Below are positions 1 to 9,549 of a DNA stretch of 64,000 bases, in pieces. A program made the translations under genes and the position numbers. Each line of letters begins with the position of its first letter. The first letter of the stretch is position 1. The notes below the pieces were generated by a model. That model worked only from the letters and a program-made list of their open reading frames with translations, made no database searches and was not told where the DNA came from. This DNA comes from Fimbriimonas ginsengisoli Gsoil 348 (lineage in GTDB: Bacteria > Armatimonadota > Fimbriimonadia > Fimbriimonadales > Fimbriimonadaceae), in NCBI GenBank assembly GCA_945881865.1, contig CAMCVK010000001.1, positions 310,001 to 374,000 of the forward strand. Reading direction: 5' to 3'.

Positions 1-1047
1 CTGGAGGCCCGCAAGCTGGATTCCGCCGACGTTCTCGTGGGCTTCCGGTGCGTCAAGCACCTCCTCGTAGATTCGCGATGAGGCCGCCTGCACCGACGCC
101 AGCGTATTCGAAACTCCGGCAAGTCCACGGAATCCTTGGTTCACCGCGTCCATCGCAAGGGCCATGGCCGCGACGTCGGCCACCACCAAGCGACCGTCGG
201 CGGCGAGCAATCCGCTGGCGAAAAAGAACGCCGCAAGCGCCACGGCGCCGATGAGTTCGACGAGCGGTCGAAGCTTCGCCACCTGGTTCGCCGCATACAT
301 CTGGCTGTCCAACGACCGACCTACGAGCCGGGAATATTCCTTGCTAACGCTGGCTTCCGCGCCGAACGCCTTGACGACCCGGGCGCCGAGTAAAGCTTCG
401 CTGGTCACGGCACCCACCGTCGCAAGATCGCTCTGAACCTGCGTTTGCGCCCGCCGCATTTTCTGGGCGTTCTTGTTCAGCACAAACGCCATGATCGGGA
501 TAAGCACCGCCGCCAGAAGTCCGAGCGGCCACTGAATAACAAAAATGGTGACAAGCGCGACAACGACTTTTACCGGCCCATCGAGGCTATCGCGAATGAT
601 GGCGACCGCGCCCTGGTAGACGGAGACGTCGTTCGTTAGCACGCTCTGAATCGCACCGGTCCGCTTCTCCGAGAAATAGCTCACCGGCAAGCGCATCAGC
701 TTTTCGAACATCCGTACCCGCAGGTCCGAGGAAAGTCGATTCGCGGCTTCGCTAAGGTAGAAGGACTGCCCGCGCGTGAACCAATACTTGGTGATAAAGA
801 TGATCACCACGATGCCGCAGTAGCCGGCGAGGGCCTGAACCAAACCGTCGCGCTCGGCGAGATCCTTCGACGCTTCCCGGCTGAAGGCGACCAAGTGCTC
901 GATGCTGCCGATCGCGCCTTTAACGATCCAGGCCGTGGAGCCCGTAAGAATGCTCGTCACGAGCACGCAGAGCAGACCTTTGATGATGGAGCTACGCTGC
1001 TTCGCGAGGTCTGCGCTGAGTCTGGGATCCAGACGCCAAAGTTTCAA
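1..1047 (-). CDS. ABC exporter membrane domain (MsbA/multidrug type), partial
   Basis: The frame runs off the left edge, so only about the first 349 codons are seen. It encodes the inner-membrane half of an ABC exporter; the ATP-binding half would lie outside the window. Visible are hydrophobic segments near residues 23-42, 76-90, 160-190 and 262-285, and the family hallmark LPVSYFSEKRTG (120-131) followed by a Thr-Asn-Asp-Val stretch, typical of type IV ABC exporters that move lipids or drugs. No ATG fits; I chose TTG at 1047, two bases after the asnS stop, so the gene is probably cotranscribed with asnS. The substrate cannot be told from what is visible. Confidence 0.85.
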   Translation of the reverse strand, partial: MKLWRLDPRLSADLAKQRSSIIKGLLCVLVTSILTGSTAWIVKGAIGSIEHLVAFSREASKDLAERDGLVQALAGYCGIVVIIFITKYWFTRGQSFYLSEAANRLSSDLRVRMFEKLMRLPVSYFSEKRTGAIQSVLTNDVSVYQGAVAIIRDSLDGPVKVVVALVTIFVIQWPLGLLAAVLIPIMAFVLNKNAQKMRRAQTQVQSDLATVGAVTSEALLGARVVKAFGAEASVSKEYSRLVGRSLDSQMYAANQVAKLRPLVELIGAVALAAFFFASGLLAADGRLVVADVAAMALAMDAVNQGFRGLAGVSNTLASVQAASSRIYEEVLDAPEAHENVGGIQLAGLQ

Positions 1048-1049
1048 CG

Positions 1050-2465
1050 TCAGAACTCGGCGTTACCGGACGTCCGGTGGTACGGAATCACGTCGCGGAT
1101 GTTCTTCATTCCGGTGATGTACATAAGCAACCGCTCGAACCCGAGTCCGAAACCGGCGTGCGGAGCCGAGCCGTACCGCCGAAGGTCCAGGTACCACGAA
1201 TAGGCCGCTCTGGGGAGTCCGGCTTCGTCGATGCGGGCCTCCAGGTGGCCCAGCCGCTCTTCGCGCTGAGAACCGCCGATGATCTCGCCGATGCGCGGCG
1301 CGAGCACGTCCATCGCCCGAACCGTGCGGCCATCGTCGTTCGCCCGCATGTAAAACGCCTTGATCTCCTTCGGGTAGTCCGTCAAAATGACCGGTCGGCC
1401 GACCTTGACGTCCGTGAGCCAGCGCTCGTGCTCGCTCTGCAAATCGATTCCCCACGCCACCGGAAACTCAAAGTTCTCGCCGCTGGCTTCCAGCATAGCC
1501 ACGGCCTCGGTGTAGGTCAGCCGCTCGAACGGCGAGTTCACGACGTGGTCGAGGGTGGTCAGCAGTTGCGGTTCGATGCGCTGGTTAAAGAACGCAAGGT
1601 CGTCGCCGCAGTGGTCGAGGACATTGCCGATGACCTCCTTTAGAAATTCTTCGGCGAGGTTCATGTCGCCTTCTAGGTCGCAGAACGCCATCTCCGGCTC
1701 CACCATCCAAAACTCGGCGAGGTGGCGACTGGTCGAGCTGTTCTCCGCGCGGAAGGTCGGGCCGAACGTGTACACGTTCGTCATTCCCATCGCGAGCGTC
1801 TCGGCGTTCAGCTGTCCGCTCACCGTCAGGTAGGCCGGGCGGCCGAAGAAGTCGTCGGACGGGTTCACCGTCTTGAGTCGGTAGCTAAAGTGTCCGTCCG
1901 GTGCCTCTAGCGGCGCGTTCGCCTCTAGCGCGGTTGTCACTTGGAACATTGCGCCCGCGCCTTCCGCATCGCTTGCCGTGATGATTGGCGTGTGGATGTA
2001 GTGGAAACCGCGGTGGTGGAAGAACTCGTTGATGGCCTGTGCGGCCTGCGCGCGAACCCGGAACACGGCACCAAAAGTGTTTCCGCGTGCTCGCAGGTGG
2101 GCGATCTCGCGCAAGAATTCGAACGACGCGCCCTTCTTTTGCAGCGGATAGGTTTGCGGGTCGGCCTCGCCGAAAACCTCCAACCCGGTTGCGCTCAACT
2201 CCACCGCTTGCAGGGCCGCCGGGGACTCAACGATCGTGCCGTCGAACCGCACGCACGCTCCGGTCGAAACCTTCGCAAGCTCGGCATCGGGAATGGCTCC
2301 CGCAGGCACAACCACCTGAAAATCGCGAAAACAGGAGCCGTCGCTCACCTGGACAAAGGAAATTCCCTTACTGTCGCGTCGGGTCTTGACCCATCCAAAA
2401 ACGCTGATCTCGGTTCCCGGCGTGGCGGCGAAGAGGTCGCGCACGTAGGTTCGGCGGTAATCCAT
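1050..2465 (-). CDS. asnS: Asparaginyl-tRNA synthetase
   Basis: Cytoplasmic class IIb enzyme that charges tRNA(Asn) with asparagine using ATP. The 471 residues match the usual bacterial length. An N-terminal OB-fold anticodon-binding domain (about 15-110, with [21 protein letters not shown]-like features) precedes the class II catalytic core. Motif 2 lies around [19 protein letters not shown], and motif 3 is the Gly-rich [11 protein letters not shown] stretch at about 438-448. The ending IRDVIPYHR is typical of AsnRS and differs from AspRS. A direct AsnRS suggests that asparagine charging need not go through GatCAB. It starts 23 bases after scoA and ends 2 bases before the ABC exporter, consistent with one minus-strand operon. 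Confidence 0.96.
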   Translation of the reverse strand: MDYRRTYVRDLFAATPGTEISVFGWVKTRRDSKGISFVQVSDGSCFRDFQVVVPAGAIPDAELAKVSTGACVRFDGTIVESPAALQAVELSATGLEVFGEADPQTYPLQKKGASFEFLREIAHLRARGNTFGAVFRVRAQAAQAINEFFHHRGFHYIHTPIITASDAEGAGAMFQVTTALEANAPLEAPDGHFSYRLKTVNPSDDFFGRPAYLTVSGQLNAETLAMGMTNVYTFGPTFRAENSSTSRHLAEFWMVEPEMAFCDLEGDMNLAEEFLKEVIGNVLDHCGDDLAFFNQRIEPQLLTTLDHVVNSPFERLTYTEAVAMLEASGENFEFPVAWGIDLQSEHERWLTDVKVGRPVILTDYPKEIKAFYMRANDDGRTVRAMDVLAPRIGEIIGGSQREERLGHLEARIDEAGLPRAAYSWYLDLRRYGSAPHAGFGLGFERLLMYITGMKNIRDVIPYHRTSGNAEF

Positions 2466-2488
2466 GCTTACCAGAGTCTACCGGTCCG

Positions 2489-3202
2489 TTAACTTTCTCG
2501 AACCGTTCGCCGCTCGATCCGCTTTTCGTGGTCTTTTCCTTCGAAAATCCGCTGGACATAAATGCCGGGCGTATGGATTTGATCCGGGTCGAGCTCGCCG
2601 ATTGGAACAAGAACTTCCACTTCTGCCACCGTGAGCGCGGCGGCGGTGGCCATCATCGGGTTGAAGTTTCGGGCGGTCTTTCGATAGATCAGGTTGCCGT
2701 CCGCATCGCCTTTCCAGGCTTTCACGATAGCGAGATCGGCCTTGAGTGCCGTCTCCATCACGTAGCCGTGGCCGTCGAACTCGCGGGTTTCTTTGCCTTC
2801 GGCGATGAGAGTTCCAAACCCGGTTCGGGTGTAGAACGCCGGGATGCCGGCGCCACCGGCGCGGATGCGCTCGGCCAGCGTTCCTTGCGGGTTGAACTCT
2901 AGTTCCAGTTCGCCGGCCAAGAACTGCCGCTCGAACTCGGCGTTCTCGCCCACGTAGCTACTGATCATCTTTCGAATCTGCCGGGTTTGGAGCAGAATCC
3001 CAAGGCCGAAATCATCGACGCCGCAGTTATTGCTGATGACGGTGATGTCCTTCACGCCGCTCTCGCGGAGGGCAAGGATTAGGTTCTCGGGGATTCCGCA
3101 CAGGCCAAAACCGCCCGACATAATCGTCATGCCGTCCCTTAGCACTCCGGCCAGCGCGGCGGTGGCGTCGGCAAACACTTTTCGATGCGTCGTTGCAGTC
3201 AT
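2489..3202 (-). CDS. scoA: 3-oxoacid CoA-transferase subunit A
   Basis: Alpha subunit of a succinyl-CoA:3-ketoacid (or acetate/acetoacetate) CoA-transferase, 237 residues. The CoA-transferase family I signature GGFGLCGIP lies at about 30-38, and the ISNNCG segment at 56-61 is typical of ScoA/AtoD-type alpha subunits. I chose the ATG at 3202 because AAGGAA lies just upstream; a longer frame extends to 3247 but has no similar site. The beta subunit, which carries the catalytic glutamate, is not next to it: the following gene is asnS. Ten bases separate it from the upstream pseudo-receiver. It may pair with a beta subunit encoded elsewhere. Confidence 0.9.
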   Translation of the reverse strand: MTATTHRKVFADATAALAGVLRDGMTIMSGGFGLCGIPENLILALRESGVKDITVISNNCGVDDFGLGILLQTRQIRKMISSYVGENAEFERQFLAGELELEFNPQGTLAERIRAGGAGIPAFYTRTGFGTLIAEGKETREFDGHGYVMETALKADLAIVKAWKGDADGNLIYRKTARNFNPMMATAAALTVAEVEVLVPIGELDPDQIHTPGIYVQRIFEGKDHEKRIERRTVRES

Positions 3203-3212
3203 CTTCTGTTCC

Positions 3213-3551
3213 TTAATCTTCGTCGGGCGGTAGCGGGACCTTTGCAAGGATATCCGGAAGTCGACGCGCCAGCATTCCGTTGGTCACCAATTGGTCTACC
3301 ACGAGCGACTTGCCCAGCTCAATCAGCTCGCTTTCCTTGTGGCCGGTGTGCGCGATGACGTACAGGCCTCGCTCGCGCAGGCGCGGAATCCACTCGTCCG
3401 GCGGGAATCGGCGCGATCCCAAGTTCACGAGCACCATATCGGCCTCGGGAATGTCCTCCGCCGGTCGGTCGAAAACGATCGGCGTGTGGCCGGCCGCCGT
3501 CACTCCGTTTCGCAACCGGACGCTCCACAGCAGGTCCTCCTCTAAAATCAT
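3213..3551 (-). CDS. CheY-like pseudo-receiver protein
   Basis: A 112-residue protein that reads like a response-regulator receiver domain without an output domain. It has an acidic EED cluster after the first beta strand (residues 4-6), a hydrophobic strand MVLVN where the phospho-acceptor Asp normally sits (N43 here) and a strand ending VIAHTG (T69 at the conserved Thr/Ser position). Replacement of Asp by Asn suggests that it is not phosphorylated in the usual way. I chose ATG at 3551, about 13 bases after GAGG; GTG just upstream is also possible, and the frame stays open to 3623. It probably leads the scoA-asnS run. The receiver assignment is inferred from pattern only. Confidence 0.55.
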   Translation of the reverse strand: MILEEDLLWSVRLRNGVTAAGHTPIVFDRPAEDIPEADMVLVNLGSRRFPPDEWIPRLRERGLYVIAHTGHKESELIELGKSLVVDQLVTNGMLARRLPDILAKVPLPPDED

Positions 3552-3625
3552 CACGGTCACGTCCTCTATTCTGGCGTGAAATCCGCGCGGCGAACGGGGG
3601 GTCCCTCTCGTCTTTTCGGACACAG

Positions 3626-3922
3626 ATGGCCCGCTTAGATGGAGTTTTGTGGGAGTACAACCTAGCCAAAGTCGTGTTCGTCGACGTATCGGACGACTAC
3701 CGCTTTTGCCAAGAGCCGCTTCCGTGCGAGTTCTATCCGGTGGTTTCGGAGGCTTGGTTACCGGTGCATCGTCTTACCGAACGATTAGCGGGAGGAGTCG
3801 CAGAAGAAGCGCTAAGCGGCCCGGAATATCTCTACGATTGGCACGAGAGCGTCGACCCCGGCGACGGAGAATGGTATGTCGGGGTCGTGCACCGAGAACT
3901 TGTGAAACCGACGGCGGCATAG
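3626..3922 (+). CDS. Small conserved-looking protein of unknown function
   Basis: A 98-residue, acidic, soluble protein that I do not recognise. It has no signal peptide or membrane segment. Trp, Tyr and Glu are frequent (DGVLWEYNL near the start, GPEYLYDWHESVDPGDGEWYVG near residues 70-90). It starts at an ATG without a clear ribosome-binding site and is divergent from the pseudo-receiver gene, whose longest frame ends three bases away, so the two would share a promoter region. Codon use matches its neighbours, which supports a real gene. Confidence 0.6.
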   Translation: MARLDGVLWEYNLAKVVFVDVSDDYRFCQEPLPCEFYPVVSEAWLPVHRLTERLAGGVAEEALSGPEYLYDWHESVDPGDGEWYVGVVHRELVKPTAA

Positions 3923-3944
3923 GGGCCGCTTTTCGGGGCCGCCT

Positions 3945-4229
3945 TTAGAGGCCGCCTAGAGCGGCGAGCATCGCCACCGCAACCGCGTCATTATCGATGG
4001 GTTGGGAATTCGTTTCTACGGCAAAAATAATATCGTCTCGGTCGTTTGGGTTCATCAGTTCTTTTACCAGGCCTTGCGTCAGGTTAAGGTCCATCGGGAT
4101 CATCGTGTCCTCCGCTTCGCCAAACGCCACGCGGCTATTCGCCGCAGGAACGCTAGGAGACTCGGTTTCGATATCGGTCGAGGCAGTGGATGAGGACAAA
4201 TTTTCAAGGTCAGACGGACTCGGCATCAT
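3945..4229 (-). CDS. Small low-complexity protein of unknown function
   Basis: A 94-residue protein with no recognised family. The first half is rich in Ser, Thr, Pro and Glu and looks disordered. The second half (LTQGLVKELMNPNDRDDIIFAVE, then an Ala-rich helix) could form a small helical domain. I chose the ATG at 4229 because GGAA lies seven bases upstream; a GTG at 4259 would add ten residues. It faces the 3626-3922 gene tail to tail. The 130 bases between it and the lspA end hold only a weak hairpin near 4340-4355. Confidence 0.5.
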   Translation of the reverse strand: MMPSPSDLENLSSSTASTDIETESPSVPAANSRVAFGEAEDTMIPMDLNLTQGLVKELMNPNDRDDIIFAVETNSQPIDNDAVAVAMLAALGGL

Positions 4230-4360
4230 GAGATTTCCAAAGTAAACGACTTGCGTCACTTAGAATCATCGGCTTTTCCGTCAGTCCCTGAAGTCCTACT
4301 TTCACGTGTCACCCGAAAGTGTCCCGTGATCCTACTTGCTGGGCGGTAAAGCCCAACACA

Positions 4361-4873
4361 CTACTCTTCGGCAGACGGCGTCAAATCTTTAGGGGGCTCT
4401 TGCGGTTTTTTCTCTGGTTTTTTATCCGTAAGCCAAGTCAGCAGCAGGAGCCCGGTCGCAACCGTGATGCACGCGTCCGCAATATTAAAGACCGGGAAAT
4501 TGATCAGCCGGAACCAAAACATGTCCGTCACCTTTCCAAACGCGACGCGGTCGATGAGGTTTCCTACTGCGCCGGAGGCAAGCAACCCCATCGCGGCATG
4601 CGATGGCATCGAATCTTTTGGATTCTTGAAGCTATAGACCCCAGCCGCGACCGCCATGCCAAGCGCGATGGGTGCCATGAACACACCCGCGCCTTGGAAT
4701 AGGCCAAACGCAATGCCTTTGTTGAACGTGAGCGTGATCTCGAACACGCCCGGCCAAGGCTGCCCGCCGATGGATCCTCCGGGCGGAACTTCGGCGCGGA
4801 CCCACGCCTTGACGACTTGGTCCAAAAAAATTCCGCCTATGGCAAGTACCAGGTAGAGCCGGAAGCCCTTCAT
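4361..4873 (-). CDS. lspA: Lipoprotein signal peptidase (signal peptidase II)
   Basis: Inner-membrane aspartyl protease that removes the signal peptide of lipidated prolipoproteins. The protein is 170 residues with four hydrophobic segments. The two catalytic aspartates are visible in GNLIDR (D108) and FNIADA (D133), with the conserved NKGIAFGL segment near residue 51. The C-terminal tail is Pro/Lys/Glu rich. Its ATG overlaps the ileS stop by one base (TGATG), so the pair is translationally coupled, the common ileS-lspA arrangement. Lipoproteins at 15.2, 47.3 and 58.2 kb would be substrates. Confidence 0.95.
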   Translation of the reverse strand: MKGFRLYLVLAIGGIFLDQVVKAWVRAEVPPGGSIGGQPWPGVFEITLTFNKGIAFGLFQGAGVFMAPIALGMAVAAGVYSFKNPKDSMPSHAAMGLLASGAVGNLIDRVAFGKVTDMFWFRLINFPVFNIADACITVATGLLLLTWLTDKKPEKKPQEPPKDLTPSAEE

Positions 4874-7671
4874 CAGACGCCAATCACCCGCCGGTCTCGC
4901 GCGGACAGCGGTACTTCCGCACCATCGATGACCACTACCGACACATCAGGGCGCCGCAGGCGACTCCGCTCGCAACGGAGGTATGGGCTAGATTCAAATG
5001 CAATCTCTTCCCCGCCGATTTCCACCCAGCTAAACCGAAGGAAGAGCGCCAACTCTGCGATGGAGAACGACTCCAACCCGGCCTGCTTCACTTCTGGGAG
5101 TCGGACCACGGCGTCTTCGCCGTTTTTGATCCCGGCACCGACTTTCCACTTCTCGAAGAGGGCGGCAACTTCGTCGGTAAGTGCCCGCAGGGCCGCAAAG
5201 TGCACCTGGCGCGGACTGGCTTCAATCTCGGCCATTCGCTCTTCGCTTGGCTGACGGAACAGCTCGGCATGCACGCTGAATGTTGCCGGCACCACGCCCT
5301 CGCTTGCCATCTTCTGCCACGTTTCTTCGGCGGTGAACGGCAAAATCGGTGCTACCAACGTTACGAGGCGCTCCAGCACATACGCACTGGCCGCCTGGCC
5401 CGAGATGCGCTCCGCAGACTCCTGGGCCTCGCAGTACATCCGGTCTTTGATCGCGTCCAGATAGAACTTCGAAAGCTGGTTGAGGCAGAACTGGTTCACC
5501 GCCGTCGTCACCGCGCCAAAATCGTAGCGCGCGTAGGCGTCCACCACGTCGGCGACCAGCAGGTCGGCCTGCTCGCAAACCCAGTGGTCGAGTTCCAGGG
5601 TGACGGCGGCGTCGGCGGGAATTCCTCCCAGGTTCCCCAACAGGAACCGAAGCGTGTTCCGGACATTTCGGTACACCTCGCCGACCGACTTCAGGATCGC
5701 ATCGGATACCGGCGCGTCGTTCTCGTAGTTCACCGACGCAACCCAAAGACGGAGAACGTCGGCGCCGTATTGGTCCGCCGCTACTACCGGATCGACGCCG
5801 TTGCCGAGTCGCTTGCTGATTTTTCGACCTTCGCCATCGGTAACAAACCCGTGCGTCACGACCGCTTTGTACGGCGCAACTGCCCGGCAGCCCATGCCCA
5901 ACACGAGCGAGCTGTTGAACCATCCGCGATGCTGGTCCGAGCCTTCGAAGAACAGATCGGCCGGATAGTGCTCCTTCCACTCGGGATACACCTCGCCTTC
6001 CAAAACGCAAAGGCTAACCGCGCCCGAGTCGAACCACACGTCCAAAACGTCGGTCTCTTTCTCGAATTCGGTTTCGCCGGTTGCCGGATGGATGAAGCCC
6101 GCCGGAAGCAGATCGGCTGCAGATCGCTCGAACCAGGCATCGCTGCCCTCGGCTTCGATGATCCGCGCGACGTGCTCGATCACGGTTTCGTCGAGGACGG
6201 GAACCCGCGACTTTGCGCCGTAAAACACCGGGATGCCGACGCCCCAAGGTCGTTGCCGGGAGATGCACCAGTCCGGTCGATGCCGCACCATCGCGTCGAT
6301 TCGGTTCTGGCCCTGCGGCGGAACCCAATTCACTTCCTCGATGGCGGTCAGCATGTCGTGCCGCATCGGGTCGATGGCCACAAACCATTGCTCGGTCGCC
6401 CGGAAGATCACCGGAAGCTCGTCCCGCTCGGCATAGGGATAGCTATGGTGGAAGTCCTTGACGCTGAGAAGCGCGTCGACTTCGAGCAGGCGGTTGACCA
6501 CCACGGTGTCGCAGTTCTTGTAGAACGTGCCTTCGAACTCGCCCGCCTCGTGAGTCAGGACGCCGCGCTCATCAACCGTGTTGGGAACAGGCAGCCCGTA
6601 CTTCTGGCCGGTGTAGAAGTCGTCGCGTCCGTGCGAAGGCGCGGTGTGGACCACGCCGGTTCCGTCCTCGGTCGTGACGTAGTCGGCCATGACCGAAATG
6701 GAGGGTCGGTCGAAAATCGGATGACTGAATTCGACGCCGGTGAGGTTCAGGCCAGGAAACTGCTCGAGCACCTCGAAGTTTTTCCAGCCAAGCGTGGTCG
6801 CGACCTTCTCGACGAGCGCATCGAGAATCACGTAGGTCGCCGTCTCGTCCGTTTCTTCGGCAAACGCCGGACCGGGTCGCCCGTTCACCCGCACGACCGC
6901 ATAGTCCATCTCCGGATGGAACGCGACCGCTAGGTTGGCCGGAATGGTCCACGGCGTCGTCGTCCAGATGATCGTGTGGACGTTTTGGAATTTCGTCAGC
7001 AGTTGGTCAGGATCGGTTCGGAGCGGAAACCGAACATAGATCGCTTTGCTGACGTGGTCGCGATAGACAATTTCGGACTCGGCGAGCGCGGTGCGGCTCG
7101 TTGGGCTCCATAGCGTGGGGCGTAGGCCTTTGTAGACGTGGCCTCCCGCAACCAGGCGCTTGAAAACCCGAACGATGCCGGCCTCGAACCGGTAATCCAT
7201 CGTTTGGTATGGCTTTTCCCAAAGCCCAAAAACTCCCAGTCGCTTGAACTGCTTGGTCTGAATTTCGCAGTACTCGGCGGCGTGCGCGCGGCAGGCTTTG
7301 CGGAGTTCCAATACGGTCGGCGTGATCTTTTTCTCGGCGAATTTCTTGGCCACGGCCTGCTCGATGGGCAAGCCATGGTTGTCGAACCCCGGCACGTAGG
7401 GCGTTCGGTAGCCCATCATCGTACGCGACTTCAGCACGAAGTCTTTCAGGATCTTGTTGAGGGCCGTGCCGATGTGGATCGGCGAGTTCGTGTACGGCGG
7501 GCCGTCCAGCAAAACAAACGCTTCCGCGCCCAGCCGCGACTGCTGGATTCGGTGGTAAATCTGCTGCTCCTCCCAGCCGACGAAAATGCTCGGCTCCAGA
7601 ATCGGCAGGTTCGCCTTCATCGGAATCGTGGCATTTGCGTCGGGAAGATTGAGGGTACTGCGCAGGTCCAT
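4873..7671 (-). CDS. ileS: Isoleucyl-tRNA synthetase with altered signature motifs
   Basis: Class I synthetase that charges tRNA(Ile), with an editing domain; 932 residues, usual for the bacterial type. The N-terminus (STLNLP, then MKANLP) is of the type 1 bacterial form. The HIGH motif reads HIGT (66-69) and the KMSKS loop reads KISKR (near 616). The CP1 editing region is intact (TTTPWTIPANL; TAPSHGRDDF). The C-terminal zinc site is decayed: CERC is CERS (900-903), and the second Cys pair reads LSARD (922-926). The body is otherwise well conserved, so I treat it as functional. It is coupled to lspA. A second IleRS elsewhere is possible. Confidence 0.95.
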   Translation of the reverse strand: MDLRSTLNLPDANATIPMKANLPILEPSIFVGWEEQQIYHRIQQSRLGAEAFVLLDGPPYTNSPIHIGTALNKILKDFVLKSRTMMGYRTPYVPGFDNHGLPIEQAVAKKFAEKKITPTVLELRKACRAHAAEYCEIQTKQFKRLGVFGLWEKPYQTMDYRFEAGIVRVFKRLVAGGHVYKGLRPTLWSPTSRTALAESEIVYRDHVSKAIYVRFPLRTDPDQLLTKFQNVHTIIWTTTPWTIPANLAVAFHPEMDYAVVRVNGRPGPAFAEETDETATYVILDALVEKVATTLGWKNFEVLEQFPGLNLTGVEFSHPIFDRPSISVMADYVTTEDGTGVVHTAPSHGRDDFYTGQKYGLPVPNTVDERGVLTHEAGEFEGTFYKNCDTVVVNRLLEVDALLSVKDFHHSYPYAERDELPVIFRATEQWFVAIDPMRHDMLTAIEEVNWVPPQGQNRIDAMVRHRPDWCISRQRPWGVGIPVFYGAKSRVPVLDETVIEHVARIIEAEGSDAWFERSAADLLPAGFIHPATGETEFEKETDVLDVWFDSGAVSLCVLEGEVYPEWKEHYPADLFFEGSDQHRGWFNSSLVLGMGCRAVAPYKAVVTHGFVTDGEGRKISKRLGNGVDPVVAADQYGADVLRLWVASVNYENDAPVSDAILKSVGEVYRNVRNTLRFLLGNLGGIPADAAVTLELDHWVCEQADLLVADVVDAYARYDFGAVTTAVNQFCLNQLSKFYLDAIKDRMYCEAQESAERISGQAASAYVLERLVTLVAPILPFTAEETWQKMASEGVVPATFSVHAELFRQPSEERMAEIEASPRQVHFAALRALTDEVAALFEKWKVGAGIKNGEDAVVRLPEVKQAGLESFSIAELALFLRFSWVEIGGEEIAFESSPYLRCERSRLRRPDVSVVVIDGAEVPLSARDRRVIGV

Positions 7672-7731
7672 AAGGAACCTATCAGTCTACCGGCGGGGGC
7701 GGAGGTCCCACGCACGTCGTAGAATAGTCGC

Positions 7732-9549
7732 GTGCTCACCACGCTTGCCTGCATCGTCGCAGCCTTCGCCCCGGGCCAGGCCAAGTTGCCCGCGGGCGCG
7801 ACCGAAGTCCTTCCAAAAGACGCCCTTTTCAGCGTGCCGGTTGGAGGCTTGGAACGGACAGAAGCCCGAGCCGAGACGGTAGCGAGCACCGGCACGCCTT
7901 TCAGCAAGCTCCTCCGGGTGACGCTTCCGAAAGGGAACGCAGAGACCAACGCGACGCAGTTGACCGTGCCGATCGCGCAACCGATTCAGGCGGGAGACGT
8001 GCTGCTTGCCAGCTTCTGGGTTCGCGGGGCGTCGCTGGACGGCAAGCTGCCGGCGGCGACCGAGTTCATGTTCGAACGGTCGACCGCGCCGTGGACGAAG
8101 AGCGTGACCCGGAGCGCGGCCGGAGCGCGGGTGACCACCCGTTGGCGTCATATCCTCGTGCCGTTTCGGTCTGCGGAAACCTATGCGCCGGGCGAAGCGA
8201 TGGCCAGCATCCGGCTGGCGCTCCAGCCGCAGAAGGTGGAGCTCGGCGGGCTGAGTGTTCTGAATTACCGCAACACGCAAACCCTTGACCGGCTCGTGGA
8301 GACCTCTACAGAGCTCAATCGTATCGGTGACGTACGGGCGACGCTCAGCTTTGGCCAGACGGCGCAGACCGTGCGCGGCCTCGGCGGAAACTTCTGCCAA
8401 CCGCGCTATGGCCAGACCACGACGCTCGACTCGGTTGGCGAATACGTCATGCAGAACCTGAAAGTCAGCCACGCACGGATTGGCCTGCCGCTCGAAAAAT
8501 GGAACCCCGAGCCCGGCGTCTTCAAGGATGACGCCCAGTCCGCCGCGTCCCTGCGCGCATTGCAGGAGTTTTCCCGGCGCAAGCTCCCCACGATCGTTTC
8601 TGTTTGGGAAGGTCCCGAGTGGATGGTCGGCGGGGCTAAAGAGCAGTCCGGCAAAGTTTTGCCGCGCGAAAAGTATAAAGATTGCATCGACGCGATCGCG
8701 CGCTACCTCGTTCTCGCCCGCGACAAGTACGACACCGAGGTCGACTACGTTTCCTTCAATGAGCCCGACCTGGGGATCAACTTCAAGTTTTCCTCGGCCG
8801 AAATGGGCGCGTTCATCCGCCAAGCCGGACCAGAATTTGAGCGCTGGGGCCTGGAAACCAAGTTCCTCGTCGGCGACACCGCCAACGGTACGAACTTTTT
8901 TGCCTACGCCGAGCCGCTGTTGAAAGACGCCCAGATTGCGCCTTACCTTGGACCGCTTGCGTTCCATAGCTGGGATGCGCTCAGCGCCTCCGAGACCGCC
9001 TACCGTGCCATCGCCGAGCTTGGGAAACGGTACAACAGGCCGGTTTGGTGCACCGAAGCCGGCCACGACGCCCAGCTCTGGCAGACGAAAGACCCCTGGG
9101 GAACCTGGGAAAACGCGCTGCGGCTGGCCTTGGCCTACGAGCGAACCGTTCGACTTACGGGCTCCGAAACCATGATGTACTGGACTTACGAGGACAACTA
9201 CACTCTGGTCAACAGCAAAAACCAAAAGCCTTATGCCGCGTTCAACGTGATTCAGCAGATGGAGCGGGTCTTTGCCAACGGCGCGAAGATCATCGGCGCG
9301 AGCACCGATAGCGAGGAACTGAAAGTTATCGCCAGCCAGGGTCCCGGAGCGGGCCGGTGGTCCGCGCTCCTGGTGAACCCGGCCGGGCCGGGAACGGTAT
9401 CGCTTCGCGGTCTTCCGGCTTCGGCCCGCGTCTCGATTCGAACGCTCACCGCCGCCGGAACAAAAATTCTGACGCTACGGAGCGACCCGAAAGGAGTCTT
9501 GAAGATCACCGTTCCCGGTCGGTCCGTCATCGTGGCAACGAACGGCTAG
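7732..9549 (+). CDS. Secreted GH30-like glycoside hydrolase
   Basis: Probable exported O-glycosyl hydrolase of 605 residues. A short N-terminal hydrophobic stretch (LTTLACIVAAFAPGQA) looks like a signal peptide. Residues 25-180 resemble a beta-sandwich carbohydrate-binding module, and 205-500 a (beta/alpha)8 barrel beginning VRGLGGNFCQ. The acid/base candidate is E344 in SFNEPD and the nucleophile candidate is E442 in WCTEAG, spaced as in clan GH-A. The last 80 residues form a beta domain, as in GH30. The start is GTG, with weak ribosome-binding signal. The substrate (xylan, glucan or other) cannot be told. It is a single gene divergent from ileS. Confidence 0.75.
   Translation: MLTTLACIVAAFAPGQAKLPAGATEVLPKDALFSVPVGGLERTEARAETVASTGTPFSKLLRVTLPKGNAETNATQLTVPIAQPIQAGDVLLASFWVRGASLDGKLPAATEFMFERSTAPWTKSVTRSAAGARVTTRWRHILVPFRSAETYAPGEAMASIRLALQPQKVELGGLSVLNYRNTQTLDRLVETSTELNRIGDVRATLSFGQTAQTVRGLGGNFCQPRYGQTTTLDSVGEYVMQNLKVSHARIGLPLEKWNPEPGVFKDDAQSAASLRALQEFSRRKLPTIVSVWEGPEWMVGGAKEQSGKVLPREKYKDCIDAIARYLVLARDKYDTEVDYVSFNEPDLGINFKFSSAEMGAFIRQAGPEFERWGLETKFLVGDTANGTNFFAYAEPLLKDAQIAPYLGPLAFHSWDALSASETAYRAIAELGKRYNRPVWCTEAGHDAQLWQTKDPWGTWENALRLALAYERTVRLTGSETMMYWTYEDNYTLVNSKNQKPYAAFNVIQQMERVFANGAKIIGASTDSEELKVIASQGPGAGRWSALLVNPAGPGTVSLRGLPASARVSIRTLTAAGTKILTLRSDPKGVLKITVPGRSVIVATNG

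Noticed and set aside
5200-6933. 577-codon open frame opposite ileS
   Set aside because: It lies wholly antisense to a certain gene; long antisense frames are expected at this GC content, and the protein has no recognisable features.
7687-9225. 512-codon open frame opposite the GH30-like gene
   Set aside because: Shadow of codon bias; the plus-strand frame has the signal peptide and both catalytic Glu.
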